This document shows, one piece after another, positions 12,278 through 24,084 of a stretch of 64,000 nucleotides of DNA. Positions within the stretch are counted from its first letter, which is position 1. Each line of letters starts with the position of its first letter. The stretch lies in NCBI GenBank assembly GCA_019914945.1, contig CM034099.1, forward strand, positions 5,332,001-5,396,000, in the 5' to 3' direction. A program made the translations under genes and the position numbers. The stretch comes from Typha latifolia. Taxonomy: Eukaryota; Streptophyta; Magnoliopsida; Poales; Typhaceae. The notes beneath the pieces are model-generated. The model had not been told where the DNA came from and did not search any database. It saw nothing but the letters and a program-made list of their open reading frames with translations.

Positions 12278-12526
12278 ATGATCGTCTGCGTCGCAGTCGT
12301 CGGCCATCAGGTCCGTACACGCTAGCCCACTCCTCCACCTTTCTATTCCCTCTCCTCTAGATCTAACGGCCCTGATCCGGTCTCCCCCTCCCTTTGGTAC
12401 ACAGAACAACCCGCTGTACCTGCAGAGCTTCAGCGATGGCGACGACGCCCTCAAGCTCCATCACATCGTTCACTGCTCCTTGGACGCCATCGACGAGAGA
12501 GGTCTTCCCTTCTTTACTCCTATTTC

Positions 12527-12560
<34 letters not shown>

Positions 12561-14290
12561 TATCACAGATCTGTTCATCTTCTCTTCTTCTCTTAAGCGG
12601 TCTCACTAGATTTCTTCAAATGTGAAACTTTGGGCTATTGAATTGTGTGCTACTTCGTTTCTTTTCTTCTATTAGTAAGTAACCCTAGGAGAAGTGGACC
12701 TACTCTGAACGAGACATTTCTAGGTCTTCTATATCCCACAGAGAACTACAAAGTGTAAGTAGTCTGAATCTTTATTTTGTTCTTTTGTTAAATAGGTGTT
12801 TTGATGTTGTATATACCTTGCAGGTATGGATATTTGACTAACACAAAGGTGAAATTTATTATGGTTACCACTGATCTAGATGTCAAAGATGCCGATGTAC
12901 GAAGTGTAAGTTTCTTAATATCATTTGTTTGATTCCGCTTAATTCCACTTCATTGATCGTTAATGATTGGTTTGATAGTTGATACAAATATATTGTAGTC
13001 TTGGAACATCACCACCTGTGTCCTTATTGCATGTTTTTTTTACGTTAATATGTTATGGAAAGTAATGTATGCCCATTCTCATTCTTACAAGATTATGCCT
13101 TCAAAATTGTATCTTGTGCATTGAGAAGTAACAGGATGTTCTGTTCTCCAGTAGCACTAGCCCTTATTACTGACCCTTACTAGAATATGTTTTATGTTTT
13201 CTACTTCATCCATATGTGCCTCAAGCAATTAGGTAATGCTGTGAGATGCATTTTTTATGTTTTCTACTCCATCCATATGTGCCTCAAGCAATTAGGTAAT
13301 GCTGTGAGATGCATAAGTCTTCACTACATTTCATGTAAGCAATCTTCTATCTCATTAGACTGCATTTAATCTTTTTGGAGTCTCTTATATTTTTTCAACA
13401 TTTTCTATTTCATCCATATGGAAATTCAGTAAGCAAGCAATAATCAATATTTTCCATCTTATTATATACTAATTGTACTGATTGTTTGAGCCTTTCTTCT
13501 AATATAGACCTGTTCTACTCCATCTATATAGCCATTGATTTTAGTATGCACAATATGGTGACAGATACAACCATGCTTCCTGCTGTGTAATTTATCTACA
13601 ATCATTTCACAGTCTCTCCTATTGTGGAACTCTTCTCCTCCATCCTTTTGGGTATTATTTAATTATGTATTGACAAATTTATACCTCATTTGTCATAGTA
13701 CTTAACATTTAGTAATGGGGGATTTGCTGGGAGGTTGCCATGCTACCTTTGTTGTTCGCGACTTTTCTGGATCTTTATAGATGAATCTCTGGATCTCTCC
13801 TCCTCCATCCTTTTGTGCAAATTTCCACCTTGATTTGATTGGTCTGTTACTCTGTTGTAAATATTCAAAGTATCCTGCTTTAATGGAAAAGGCATCTTCA
13901 ATGAACTTTTTACAGTAAGTTTTGGAAGAGCTATGTATCACACTATAACAGGTGATCATATTGGCCCCTCACCAGAAAAATTAGATGGGTCCAGCTCTTG
14001 GTTGAGCTTCTAAGAAAAATAATCAATCATAGCGAGAAAAGAATCACTATGAAAGGCACCACACCCTACGAAAGTTTTATTGCAGAGGCAAGAAAGAATT
14101 CCAAACCCGTTCGAAACCTGCTTATATCTAACTTATCTTCATCGGTGTTCAGTTCTTCAGGAGGTTCCATGCCGCATATGTGGATGCTGTCTCCAACCCT
14201 TTCCATGTTCCAGGGAAGAAGATCACATCAAAGAGTTTTGCCGAAAGAGTTAGTGGCATTGTGAAGACCTTTGGGTCAGGGACAACTTGA
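12278..14290 (+). CDS. TRAPPC2L: TRAPPC2L, trafficking protein particle complex subunit 2-like
   Basis: Exons: 12278-12310, 12405-12501, 12676-12754, 12824-12905 and 14153-14290. All phases fit and encode 142 residues, the normal size (about 140). Order of landmarks: MIVCVAVVGHQNNPLY, SFSDGDDALKLHHIVHCSLD, NPRRSGPTLNETFLGLLYP, NYKVYGYLTNTKVKFIMVTT, and FFRRFHAAYVDAVSNPFHVP near the C-terminus. The protein is a longin-fold subunit of TRAPP, the Rab-activating tether acting in ER-Golgi and Golgi traffic. The last exon begins at 14153 after TGTTCAG, giving VRS-FFRRF as in relatives. Intron 2 holds a (TTA)n microsatellite and intron 4 a 63 bp tandem duplication. Confidence 0.94.
12527..12561. repeat. 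(ATT)n microsatellite
   Basis: About 11-12 units of ATT in TRAPPC2L intron 2, immediately followed by TATCACAG. Confidence 0.9.
13191..13316. repeat. 63 bp tandem duplication in TRAPPC2L intron 4
   Basis: Two near-perfect units begin at 13191 and 13254 (TTTATGTTTTCTACTYCATC...). They differ by a T/C in CTACTTCATCC versus CTACTCCATCC. Weaker echoes of the CTMCTCCATCYATAT core recur at about 13400, 13512, 13633 and 13800, so the intron seems built from an older tandem family. Confidence 0.85.
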
Positions 14291-15110
14291 TGAATAGTAT
14301 ATTGAAATTCCTTTTCCCATTTTTGTCAGTCAATAAATCTTTCCTTCCACCCTACTGTGTCATCGGTCAGTCAGGCGGTCTTGTCTTAATTGATCTGAAC
14401 TTGGTTTTTTCTATAATTTTTTTATTAGAGGAGCTATATTCATCTGAGCTTGGTATCGTCTTAAGAAGAATTGTACAGAGAAGATATTCAGGTGAAGTAA
14501 CATTGCAACAATGGATGTATGGTGTTATGCTGACAACTATCTTTTGGCAGTGAAGGTCATTTTCTCTTCCTCTTAAACTTAGCAGTCAACTTTAACAGCA
14601 TGCATATGTGCTAGGTGAGTTCTTAAGGGAATCTAATATAGCAAAGTGGACCTACCAGTAAAGCATTTCTCCAACACTAACATAATCTGAGGTTGTTTTG
14701 ATAAGAAATTCGCTCTCCAATAATGTACTATTTAGGCTGTTATAATCATCATCTTTAGACCATTTGAAATCAATTCGTCTTAAACTTTGAGGGATATAAA
14801 TAAGGTTCTTGACAGACTCTTGAGTCTCTATTTTTCAGTGAAACAATATAATGACGTTCAAAAAAAAAAAAGGATTGACTCAAATTTAAGAATGCGAAAG
14901 CTACAAATCTAAGAACTTGCCAGTGATTAAGACTCAAATGCTCGAACTTCACAAAAAGAAACTAATCTCCTTCATGCCATTTGATTCCAAACCTAAGCAT
15001 GCTTCGATTTCCACCCACACTGCACTAACTACAATTTCCTTCTAATATTTTACCCCTCGCTCTACACATCTAAATTGGTATTTGGTAATAATTACATTAT
15101 TACAAGCCGC

Positions 15111-15151
<41 letters not shown>

Positions 15152-15171
15152 CCTCTACTCTTTTATAAGTC
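14291..15171. other. Convergent spacer after TRAPPC2L
   Basis: The left part is TRAPPC2L 3' UTR and the right part the 3' side of the minus-strand small gene. It includes a poly-A tract near 14860 and a (TC)n microsatellite at 15114-15147. No further gene was recognised. Confidence 0.6.
15114..15147. repeat. (TC)17 microsatellite
   Basis: About 17 uninterrupted TC units, 25 bases beyond the stop codon of the minus-strand gene, so probably in its 3' UTR as (GA)n. Confidence 0.9.
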
Positions 15172-15513
15172 TTAAGGTTTACTACCGTTTTGGATCGGCG
15201 ACGTGGACCCGTACAGATCAGCGATCCGACGATACCGTGGCTTCCTCCTCCGCGCACCTCCCACCTCGTCGTCCACGTCATCTTCGGCTGCCTCCGTCCC
15301 ACGACCAAGGGGAGGATGGCACGTGTTAACGGACCGAGCTGGCGAGCAGGAGGCGTAGACGAGATCCGCCTCCGAGTCATCGCTCTCGCTGAGCTGGACG
15401 AGCTGCGCCGCCGCCGCGAGCTCGGTTTCGGAGAAGAGATGGAATAACTTGGAAGGAGGTGAGGATAACTCCGCTCCTATTCCCCTCGATAGCGTCCCCG
15501 TGGTTTTCCCCAT
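15172..15513 (-). CDS. Small uncharacterised plant protein, single exon
   Basis: An intronless frame of 113 residues from ATG 15513 is GC-rich and codon-biased compared with its surroundings. The core KLFHLFSETELAAAAQLVQL is followed by an SESDDSEAD acidic run. A basic RRRKPRYRRIADLYGSTSPI block closes the C-terminus. This two-block pattern (FSETELAAAAQLVQLS and RYRRIADLY) resembles short uncharacterised plant proteins I have seen, but I cannot name a function or Pfam family. No signal peptide or membrane segment is visible in this form. The frame stays open upstream to an ATG at 15654 (160 residues); I prefer the inner start because the extra N-terminus is low-complexity. Confidence 0.6.
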   Translation of the reverse strand: MGKTTGTLSRGIGAELSSPPSKLFHLFSETELAAAAQLVQLSESDDSEADLVYASCSPARSVNTCHPPLGRGTEAAEDDVDDEVGGARRRKPRYRRIADLYGSTSPIQNGSKP

Positions 15514-16703
15514 TCCTTCTCCACTCGTTCCTCGAGGCGATCGAGATGGCTGGGGTTTCCGTGCGGGTTGCGGCGTTCCTATGGCTATGGCTGTTTCACA
15601 TACGATAGATGATAGTTCGAATAGGAGGACTCTGACACAAACCAAGCTACCCAATCATACGCTGCCAAGCGCCGAATTGTAGCAAATTTCTCCAAATCAT
15701 GGCTGCACCCGATCCGATCTTCCTCCCTTCGCTAGCTTACGTAGGTTTGGAGATGTTGCTTGGCAAAAGACTGACTACTTCTCTTTGCTAGCAAGCCAAC
15801 TCAACTCCTCTTGCCTCTTGCTTGAAGACGTCCACTTTGAGACATTTACTCTTGCAGTTGTATAGTTGACTTTGCTGACCGAAAAGTAATAAAGGAAACT
15901 TTATAAAGTAGTTAACTCTTGATGGGTTGCTATGGTTCTTTTTTTTAAAATAAAAAACAAAAATAAATCTTTGATTATATTAAGAGCAAAAGGGTGAGAG
16001 GAATGGGAATAAGCTTCTTGGTTTTATATATTGCTATGGATTTTGTTAAGAGTAGTTGCAGTGCAATAAAAGTATGACACTCTCTCCCTCGTCTCGTGTA
16101 AATTAATACTCCCACGTCTTTTTGTACATTATATTCTTATCCCCGGTTGAGATACCCTTGGTTTCTTAAAATAAAAGAATCATAATCAATATTGCTTCTC
16201 ACCTATTTAGCTCTCTGATAATAAAACTAGGTCATGCCATATTTGGATTTTGATATAGTTAGTGAGTAGTGATGATTTGGATCAACATATATGCTGTGCC
16301 AAATTAGTTGGCCAACCTGAACATATTAATTAAACATCTTTATCTTTACGTGTTCTAATGTTTTTCCCAGGCAAAAATATTGATTCTATATGATGTCTCA
16401 GATTTATTAGGTCAAATTTTGCGGCTCGCCTTTTCCAATTCCATGCATGCTTAGATTAGTATAAAGCTTATTAAACATTAATAAAATGCTTAGATTTTTC
16501 TAATAGATCTTATCTACCACGCGTCTTGATCAACCTAAAAGATTTGTGGCAAGTGCAAGTGTTATTGCCATAAAACTTCTTGCCTTGATTTAGGTGAAAC
16601 TGTAATATTTCATTTATTAATTGACCTAACAAATTTTAAACTGGATTGTTACTCTAGGATTAAGTAAAAACCTGGTGTTGATAAATTGAAACAATAAATT
16701 TAC

Positions 16704-16836
16704 TAGACCTCATAAATTATTATCAGTTTTTTTACATACAATATAGACCCTTTTGATCCAAATTTTTTCTTTTTTTAGTTTAGAGTTTCGCATAGTTTCT
16801 CTATACATGTAAAATACTGATAATTTATAAGATCTA
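16704..16836. repeat. Short fold-back inverted repeat
   Basis: The arm TAGACCTCATAAATTATTATCAG (from 16704) is matched in reverse complement by CTGATAATTTATAAGATCTA (to 16836), continued by a TTTACAT/ATGTAAA pair. About 65 bases separate the arms. It could be a tiny MITE remnant or a chance AT-rich hairpin. Confidence 0.5.
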
Positions 16837-17628
16837 AATAAAATTGCCTCTAAATTAATTAACCTTTTTATTTTTTTAATCATTCTTTTTTCTTTTTCTA
16901 TTTTTTTGAAATATGAGCTGAATTTAGCTGGCTTAACTCCCAAATTGGTTAAGGCATCAAAGTTTAGGCAGTTACAAATATTAGGGGGCATGGATTCTTT
17001 CGGCCCTAACAAGACGGCCTGAGACGCAGTCTTACCCCGTTTGGTCGCCGCATGGTTGCCTTCTCTATATACGTGGATGAGTCGATAGTTTGGAAAAGCT
17101 TTATGATTTGGATAAGCTCTAGTGAATGTGTCTCTACCTCCACCGATCGTTGCCCCCTAGTCATCTTGATCTTCGACCGGGTTGGCGTGGCTTAGTCCCG
17201 AGCGAGTTGCACTATCGTTTGCTCGGTCATTATCCCATTCCTGGCAGAGCATGTCCAGTCCTATTCACCTGCGATATGTTCCCACACACAAGGTGCAATT
17301 TTTTTAAATTTTTTAAATTTTTAAATTTTTTAATATTTTTTTAATATTTTAATTTTATTATTATTATTATTAATTATTCATAACTATACGATTAGTATAC
17401 TTACTCGATAGTCTATATGAATTTGCTAGATCTATCGTACTATTTCTATACTGATCGCTATATGTATTCCGTCGAGTTCCGTCAGATCTTAATCTTGCAT
17501 TGAAACACGCCTAAATATTTCCTTAATCCTTATTACTCTCCGCTTGACTCTCTATTACCTATCCGCCTCTGTTCTCGATCTCTATTAATCATCTTCCCCT
17601 CGAGACTTCCTCCGGTCGAAACTCAAAC

Positions 17629-17671
17629 CCTCGCCCTCGCACTCGCCCTCGCCCTCGCCCTCGCCCTCGCT
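17629..17671 (+). repeat. (CCCTCG)n hexamer repeat in LARP1 5' leader
   Basis: Six to seven CCCTCG units, one with an A for C, end four bases before the LARP1 start codon. They form a pyrimidine-rich GC-rich leader. Confidence 0.85.
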
Positions 17672-17674
17672 CAC

Positions 17675-20600
17675 ATGTCTCCGGGCTCCGATCCTCTCTC
17701 GAACAACCACTCCCCCCGCGCCGCACGCCGCGGCCACGGCGGCGCCTCCTCTGCCTCATCGCCGCCGACGGCGAAGCAGGCATCGCATGATGGGGCGGCG
17801 ATATCCACTCTGGAGCGATCCGATCGCTCACCTCCGATCTCCACCTCGGAGAACGCGAGCACTTCTTCCGACGCGCCGCCGCCACCTCCACCGCCGTCCG
17901 ATGGCCCGGAGCACGTGATCAACGGTAATGGCGCGGGAAAGGGGAAGAAGCCGGCTTGGAACATGCCGTCTAATGGGGCGAGCGAAGTGGGCCCAGTGAT
18001 GGGAGCAGTTTCCTGGCCGCCGCTCTCGGTATCCATCAAGGCTTCGAGTAAATCATCCTCTTCGGATTCACTCAAAAACCTCTCGGATGGATCAATCGCC
18101 GCTCCCCAGGTGTGAATCGAGTAAAAAATTTTGATCTTTTTTTTAATTATATATATATATATCTTTTTTTTTTTTTTCATGTGATGCTGATTGATTCGTT
18201 CCAATTTCAGGGTTCTGTGGTTACATCTTCTGCTCCAAACCTTAACTCAACGAGGCTCGGCGACGACGGTGGTGGTGGTGCATTGGCCAATGGCGGATCC
18301 CCGCCACCTCAATCGCCACCTGCTTTGGTCGAGACTGATAAGAGTGTTAAGGAAAAGCAATCCATTGCTGAGCCTTCCCTGAAGGAAGGATCAGATCTTC
18401 CTAGTAAGAGTAGTAACAGCTGGGATCATGGCCCAAGAGGTGGTGGGTACACGTCGCGTCATCATGGTGGAGGCAATTACCATCGGGCGTATGGAGGTGG
18501 CCGCAGGGGCGGTAATAGTGGAGGAGGTGGTGGGGGGTATGGGAACCGGCGAGAATATCATGCAAGGGGGGGCTACGATTGGAATTCTCATCGTAATTAT
18601 AGTGATAGAGATGCACAGCCGATTCCCCAGCAGCAGCAGCAGTGGCCCCCACCTCCGCCTGCTTCGATGCCATTTGTTGGCGCGCCTACCCCAGTCCCGC
18701 CTTTTTCAGCCCGGTGGGCTTTCCTGGTAAGTTGGGTTGCAGTGTTTGTTCTGATCTTTCTGTGGTGAAAATAGATTTATTAATGATCTTTGATCTGCAT
18801 GTCAGAATCTTCCTATCCTATGTATCTCATCCCACAGCACCTGCCAGTTGAGCAGCTTAGGAACATGAGTTACGCTCCTCATCAAGTGCCACCGGCTGTG
18901 GCCCCTCAAGTGTTCCATTCTCAGGCAGATCTTCAGCATCTTTTGATGAGGCAGATAGATTACTATTTCAGGTATTGGTGTATTGTTCTTTGAGTAATGA
19001 TATTTGGTTGGTTCCTTTAGCTTATCTGATTTCATTAATTTACTTTGCAGTCCTGAGAATTTGTGCAAGGACGTATACTTGAGGCAGCAGATGGATGACC
19101 AAGGCTGGGTTCGACTTTCTGTGATTGCAAATTTCAATAAAGTGAGATAATTCTTTCTATAGTTTCAGCTCTACTGCCTGATTTCTGCGTTATACATTTT
19201 ATTTTCTTTCTTAGGGAAATGTGAATTTTATAAGTTATAAGCTACTGGGCTTTGGTTTTGCATGGAGGGGAACCGTTAACTGTTTTTGGAATTTAATACT
19301 AATGAGCTATTGGTGTTAGACCAGGAGGTTATCTTGCAGAATGACGCTATGTTGTTTGCTTTTCTTCTTTGTTACTTTACTAGTTTTAAGGTGTTGAATT
19401 CATGATGTTGCAATATTGGTAATATATATCTTGTTGAAAGTGCTTATGTAGACTAGGAGTCCAATTCCTGTGGCTGTTAGAGTAAGCTCAATATATGTCA
19501 AATTAGAAATATTACAAGTAGCCATGTAGAACAGCGGGAAGGAGACATCAGCATCTTCTGTTTATTTTAAATTTCTGCTTTCTCTATATCTAGATAAAAT
19601 ACCCTCTTTAGGTAGATTTAGGAAGGTTCCACGTCAGATGCATGTATCCATATAATGGGACTATGCTGTTTGTTTCAACCATCATAATATTTGCTTGTAA
19701 GTTTGAATCGTTTTATAAAAATCATGGAAAGATTTAAAAAATTGGGATCGTCCATCCCATTTCAAACTAATTGTTTTTTAACTTGTAATTGTTCATGTAG
19801 TGAATAAAATTTTAATCCTCCTGCTTTTTTATTCTCATAAATGGTAGCCCATTGTTTGTGCAACATGTTAAAAAAGTTTAAACTGTTACTGTCTTTTGCT
19901 ATAACCAAATTGACTGCAATGCTCATCATGAATAATGTCATTATCTTTGTGGCACCGTATAATTGCAGTTATTTACTAGCTTTAGAATATTTGCTATTTC
20001 TCGTCATACTCTTTAGAAGTTTAAAGGATACTCCTTTTAAGATCTGAAGATAAAAGGAAACAATCTGAAATAACCTAAAAGTTCTTCAACTGCATTTGAA
20101 GAAGTGGCTTAAGTTGAGATTGAATAAGCTTGTTTTGAAGGTGGAGAAAAAGTTGAAGTATACTTCATTTGATTGGTTTTTCAGCTTTGTTTGTGATTTA
20201 TTTACCCTTTGACAAGTGAGCGAATGTTGCAGATTTGTGGAAAGATGATAACAAATGACGTGTTGCTATTAAGTGATGCATTAGGTAGTGAGAGCTATCA
20301 GATAAACAATCATAAACCTACGAATTCAAATAGCTCTTCGATCTAAAGGCACTGTATTTTTTTTGAACATTAGTTTATCATGTTGCAAAGCTAAGAAACA
20401 ATGTATGCAAGAGTTGAATGTGACCGATATGTGAATGTTGATTAGGCTTACTACCAAAAGTAGAATAAGAATGAGTGTGTGAACCACAAGTTGGGGATGG
20501 CACCTATAGAGAACAAATTATGTGAGAATCACTTGCAATGGTTTGGAGATGTTCAAAAGAAAATTTATAGTGCTACATGAGCAAAGAAAAGTTCTAACTG

Positions 20601-23600
20601 CTCTTACTTTTCGGCTAAGAATAGAACGAGGACTGCAGATCATAGATTTGTATCTGAACATTGTTTACCAAACCCATTGATTTGGAGGGGTTACCAGTTA
20701 TAAATCATTAATATCAGATTCTTATACTATGATATATTTTCTGTGCACTTGAAACAATGCTTTAAGTAGTGTTGAGCTGTTGATAATTCAATATGTTTGG
20801 TTATAGTTTATATGTGAAGATTCATCTCAAAGTTTGAACATTGGATTCTATTAGACACATTCTCTATTGAATAGTTCTGTTCAGGAAGCCTTTTCTTCTG
20901 TTTTCTAGTCCATAATTTTCAGATATTTCTTATACTAAGCAGGATTATAATCTTATTTATCGGAAACTTCTTTTGCAATAAGTTGCAATCATTTTGTTGC
21001 TGTAAGAAGCTTACTTTGATCGGGTAGGCTTCTTGATACAGCTGCACTAAGGAAATGCTTTAAGAGTGCGATTTTGAAGTTTGAACATACAAATATTTTT
21101 TTTGTACTGTTGAATCCAACATAATGGTTTTAAGAGTCTTTTCTTGTTATATTATATTGGTGTTGTAGATTTCTACATAATCCTGTTGGTTTTGTATACA
21201 TTTTTTATGTTTCTATTTATTCACATGCATGATCCCATGTAGACCTCGTTCATTTATATTGTTGGGTTGGTTTAACCCAAATTAAGAATAAGCAATGTTA
21301 AGTAATGATAATTATAGCTTCCATCCAGGTATACCGCTGATTAATGTGATTCAGGTGTTGATTCATGCGATCCTTCAATTGATTTGTGCCATTACAATTT
21401 CTTATATGTATAGAGTAATGCACTTTAGAGCAATTATAGCTTTCATTGAATCATTGTACCTTTGCTATTGGTTTTGTGAGTTTAATTAAATTTGATGGTA
21501 CATTGTGAGATGCATATGCTTGGCGTTTTTCATTCTCTTTAGTCAGTTGTAGTTATATGTGTATGGTCCTCTTTATCTGTGAAGATCTTTCCTGTTCGCG
21601 AAGGCAAGCATTGGTTAATTTTAGCTTGATATCTCAGGTCACCGCAGTCGTAGGTTGCTTCTTGCTAACTAAAGAGTGTGGTAAGAGAAGCAAGTACAGA
21701 GCTGAAATGTTCAGTTTGGTACCCAGGATATCAAATGACATAATTCTCTATACCAGGCAATTGGAAATGCTCTTGCAACCTCATTTGATTGATTTCTGCA
21801 TTTTGTCGAAAGACAACTGCAGCACATGTTGAGTGAAAATAATGACTTTAATATTTCACATGATCCTTTACTGCGTAGTGCCATAGTGTTAGTGAGGTTG
21901 GAACATAAAAGAGGAAAAATTCTAAGGTACTTCTGTTTCCCTGTTATTCAGATTTTCACCTTTTGAAAGTTGAAAGGGACTCTATATTATTGTAGAGGTA
22001 GGTTTAGATAGTTGGTGATAATTCCAGAGGTGGGTTTTGACAGTCAGTTGTAGAAGTGGGTTTTTCAATTTATTTGATGAAAGTTCTCGTTTCAAATTTA
22101 TGATCTTTAGGCCATATGTTATGTCTCTCCTCCACTCCTATCTTCTTTTATTCTTCCTTTTTCATTCTCTCTTTCTTATCAGATCACTGTTCCTTCTCTC
22201 ATTCAGGCTAGTTCTGCATTTGCACCCTATTTGGATGAAGAGAACAAGAGAGAAGAGGAGAAACTTAGGGGAGAGAGATTTTATCTTTTTCGGATAATTT
22301 TCTTAGGAGAGAATGGAGAAAGGGACAGAGAAAAGTGGTCTCTGACTGTTACATTTTTCTATCTAAAAGTGGAGAGCTTAGGAAGATTAATAGATAGAGG
22401 ATTTTGGGGACCGACAAAGTGGTAGATAAAAAGAGAGAAAAAAGAGTCTTTAGTAGTCACCTTTTTTCTCTCCAAGGGAAAGTGAGAAAGAAAGAGAAAC
22501 TTTTGCCTTCCTTTTTCTTTTGGATATCCAGACAAGAGAGAAAATTATTTTCTCCTCTCTCTCCTTTTCTTCTCTTATTTTATCTCTTGTTCTCTACATC
22601 CAAACATAGTATTTTATAATTAATACCTTTAAATTTGGTCCTTCTGCTGTTTCATATGTAGTTATATTGAATTGTGTGCCTAGGGCCCTAGCTTTATGAA
22701 GATCTAAATGTGTTTGTTCTATTATATTCGGTCATGCTGCACTCTCTTCATGTTGATTTTTTCTAGAATTTAAATATGTTTTTCAAATTTCATGTGAAAT
22801 TTACTCGTACAGGATTATAGTTATCTCCGGAGTTTGAAGTACTGGTTTATAAGTATTTGGATCGGCCATTTCCAATCTGAAATAGGGGCAAAACCAAAGT
22901 ATCGATCGGCACTAATATATATTGGTTGATAACTCATGTGATACATATAAATATATAATAGTCTAGTGTAGATCTTGCATAAGTAGATTTGACATGAAAT
23001 TTCAAATTTCAGAAAATATTAAGAATCTAGAGAAGATCAAAATGAAGAGAATGCAATGTGACTGAATAAGATGCTATGATAATTGAGTTTGAAACAAAGA
23101 CAACTATAGAACCTGCACATCCAGACTTTTATAAAGATGGGTATCCTGGGCACATTGCTCAAATATTCCAAATAGCTTCTGTAGTAATGCAGTTCGCTTG
23201 ATGCTTACTTAATGGAGTAAAGTATGAAGTCATAAATGCTAGTACAGCAACAATAACAATCCTCCAGTCCCAACTATTTTGGGTTCCCTATATAGATCCT
23301 TTTTCTGTCAACATCTCTATTTAATGTAGGAGTCATCATTAAATTAAGTGCTATCATGCCTTTCCTAACCTTCTTTCCATGCCATTCTTTTTCCTTCCCA
23401 TCCTTCTCAAGGCATATACCTCAATATAATAAGCACTTGGAAATTATTAGGCCACAATGAGATTTATTGTCATAGTTTATTTCCATTTACAGCCTGAGTG
23501 CTTTTCTCATCTTGGCTACTCTGGCATCTGCATTTCTTTCATATGCATTTTCAGTTTTAGATAATTTACAACTTATTTTTGTTGTCATAACATGCAGGTC

Positions 23601-24084
23601 AAGCAATTAACAAGCAATATACAACTTATACTTGAAGCTGTTAGAGGCTCAACCGTAGTTGAAGTACAGGTACCAAACACAGAATATGTTCTTCATTTTT
23701 CTTTTTATGATTGAATTACAGCATGATAAGCTTTCCTCATTATGTTGCTCTGATTCATCCATTGCAAAATTACTTTGTTGAGGCTTTGATTAGTTTCAGT
23801 GTTCAAAATATTACTATAAACAATATGTGCTTGATTCTTATCTTACCTGGTTGCTTTTCCTCTTTTGTTCCCTTTTGTAGGGTATGAGAATAAGGAGACG
23901 TATTGATTGGAGGAATTGGATATTGCCTCCATTCTCAAATCAGTATGGTACTACTTTAGGCCCTCAGTCTTCAACACAAGCAAGCCCCGATTATCTGGCT
24001 GGCCGCATATATGGTGTTCGTCTGGAAGAAGGGGATGAGGGAGCTTCTAATTCAAGCAGCACAACAGGCCAAAATCCTACGTAG
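17675..24084 (+). CDS. LARP1: La-related protein 1 (LARP1b/1c type)
   Basis: Exons: 17675-18109, 18211-18726, third exon from 18806 (or 18838) to 18971, 19051-19141, 23598-23669 and 23881-24084; 483 residues with the 18838 acceptor. The N-terminal half is disordered: Ser/Pro-rich, then an RGG-like Gly/Arg stretch (RGGGYTSRHHGGG, GGGRRGGNSGGGGGGYGNRR) and a polyQ/polyP segment. The La motif follows: LLMRQIDYYFSPENLCKDVY, LRQQMDDQGWVRLSVIANF, LTSNIQLILEAVRGSTVVEV. RRRIDWRNWILPP closes the domain. LARP1 proteins bind 5'-TOP/poly(A) mRNAs in the cytoplasm and affect translation and decay. No DM15 repeats follow, as in plant LARP1b/c. The end of exon 2 reads in two frames around 18701-18712, see findings. 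Intron 4 is 4.5 kb with transposon relics. Confidence 0.9.
22229..22606. mobile_element. MITE-like inverted-repeat element in LARP1 intron 4
   Basis: The left arm CTATTTGGATGAAGAGAACA is matched by the reverse complement of the right arm, CTATGTTTGGATGTAGAGAA, then both continue with CAAGAGA and purine-rich sequence. The whole ~380 bp is strongly purine-rich on the left and pyrimidine-rich on the right. No coding capacity. Target duplication not resolved. Confidence 0.55.
23243..23420 (-). mobile_element. Au-SINE-like fragment
   Basis: On the plus strand CAACAATAACAAT is followed by CCCAACTATTTTGGGTTCCC and TATATAGATCC. This is the reverse complement of the conserved Au-SINE 3' half with its TTG-rich tail, as I remember that family. 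The 5' tRNA-derived part is not clearly seen. Boundaries are approximate. Confidence 0.45.

Larger units (their letters stand above)
15514..17674. other. Divergent spacer, small minus-strand gene to LARP1
   Basis: Apart from the upstream extension of the small frame, this 2.1 kb is AT-rich without a recognisable gene. It contains a fold-back repeat at 16704-16836 and a T/A-rich tract at about 17300-17375. The LARP1 5' UTR lies at the right end. Confidence 0.55.

Noticed and set aside
17589..17891. Arg-rich minus-strand frame across the LARP1 leader
   Set aside because: Shadow of the GC-rich (CCCTCG)n leader and LARP1 exon 1 in the opposite strand.
22843..22960. Possible third hAT relic in LARP1 intron 4
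   Set aside because: Only the left-end-like sequence is visible; no right end or target duplication could be found, so it is not listed as an element.
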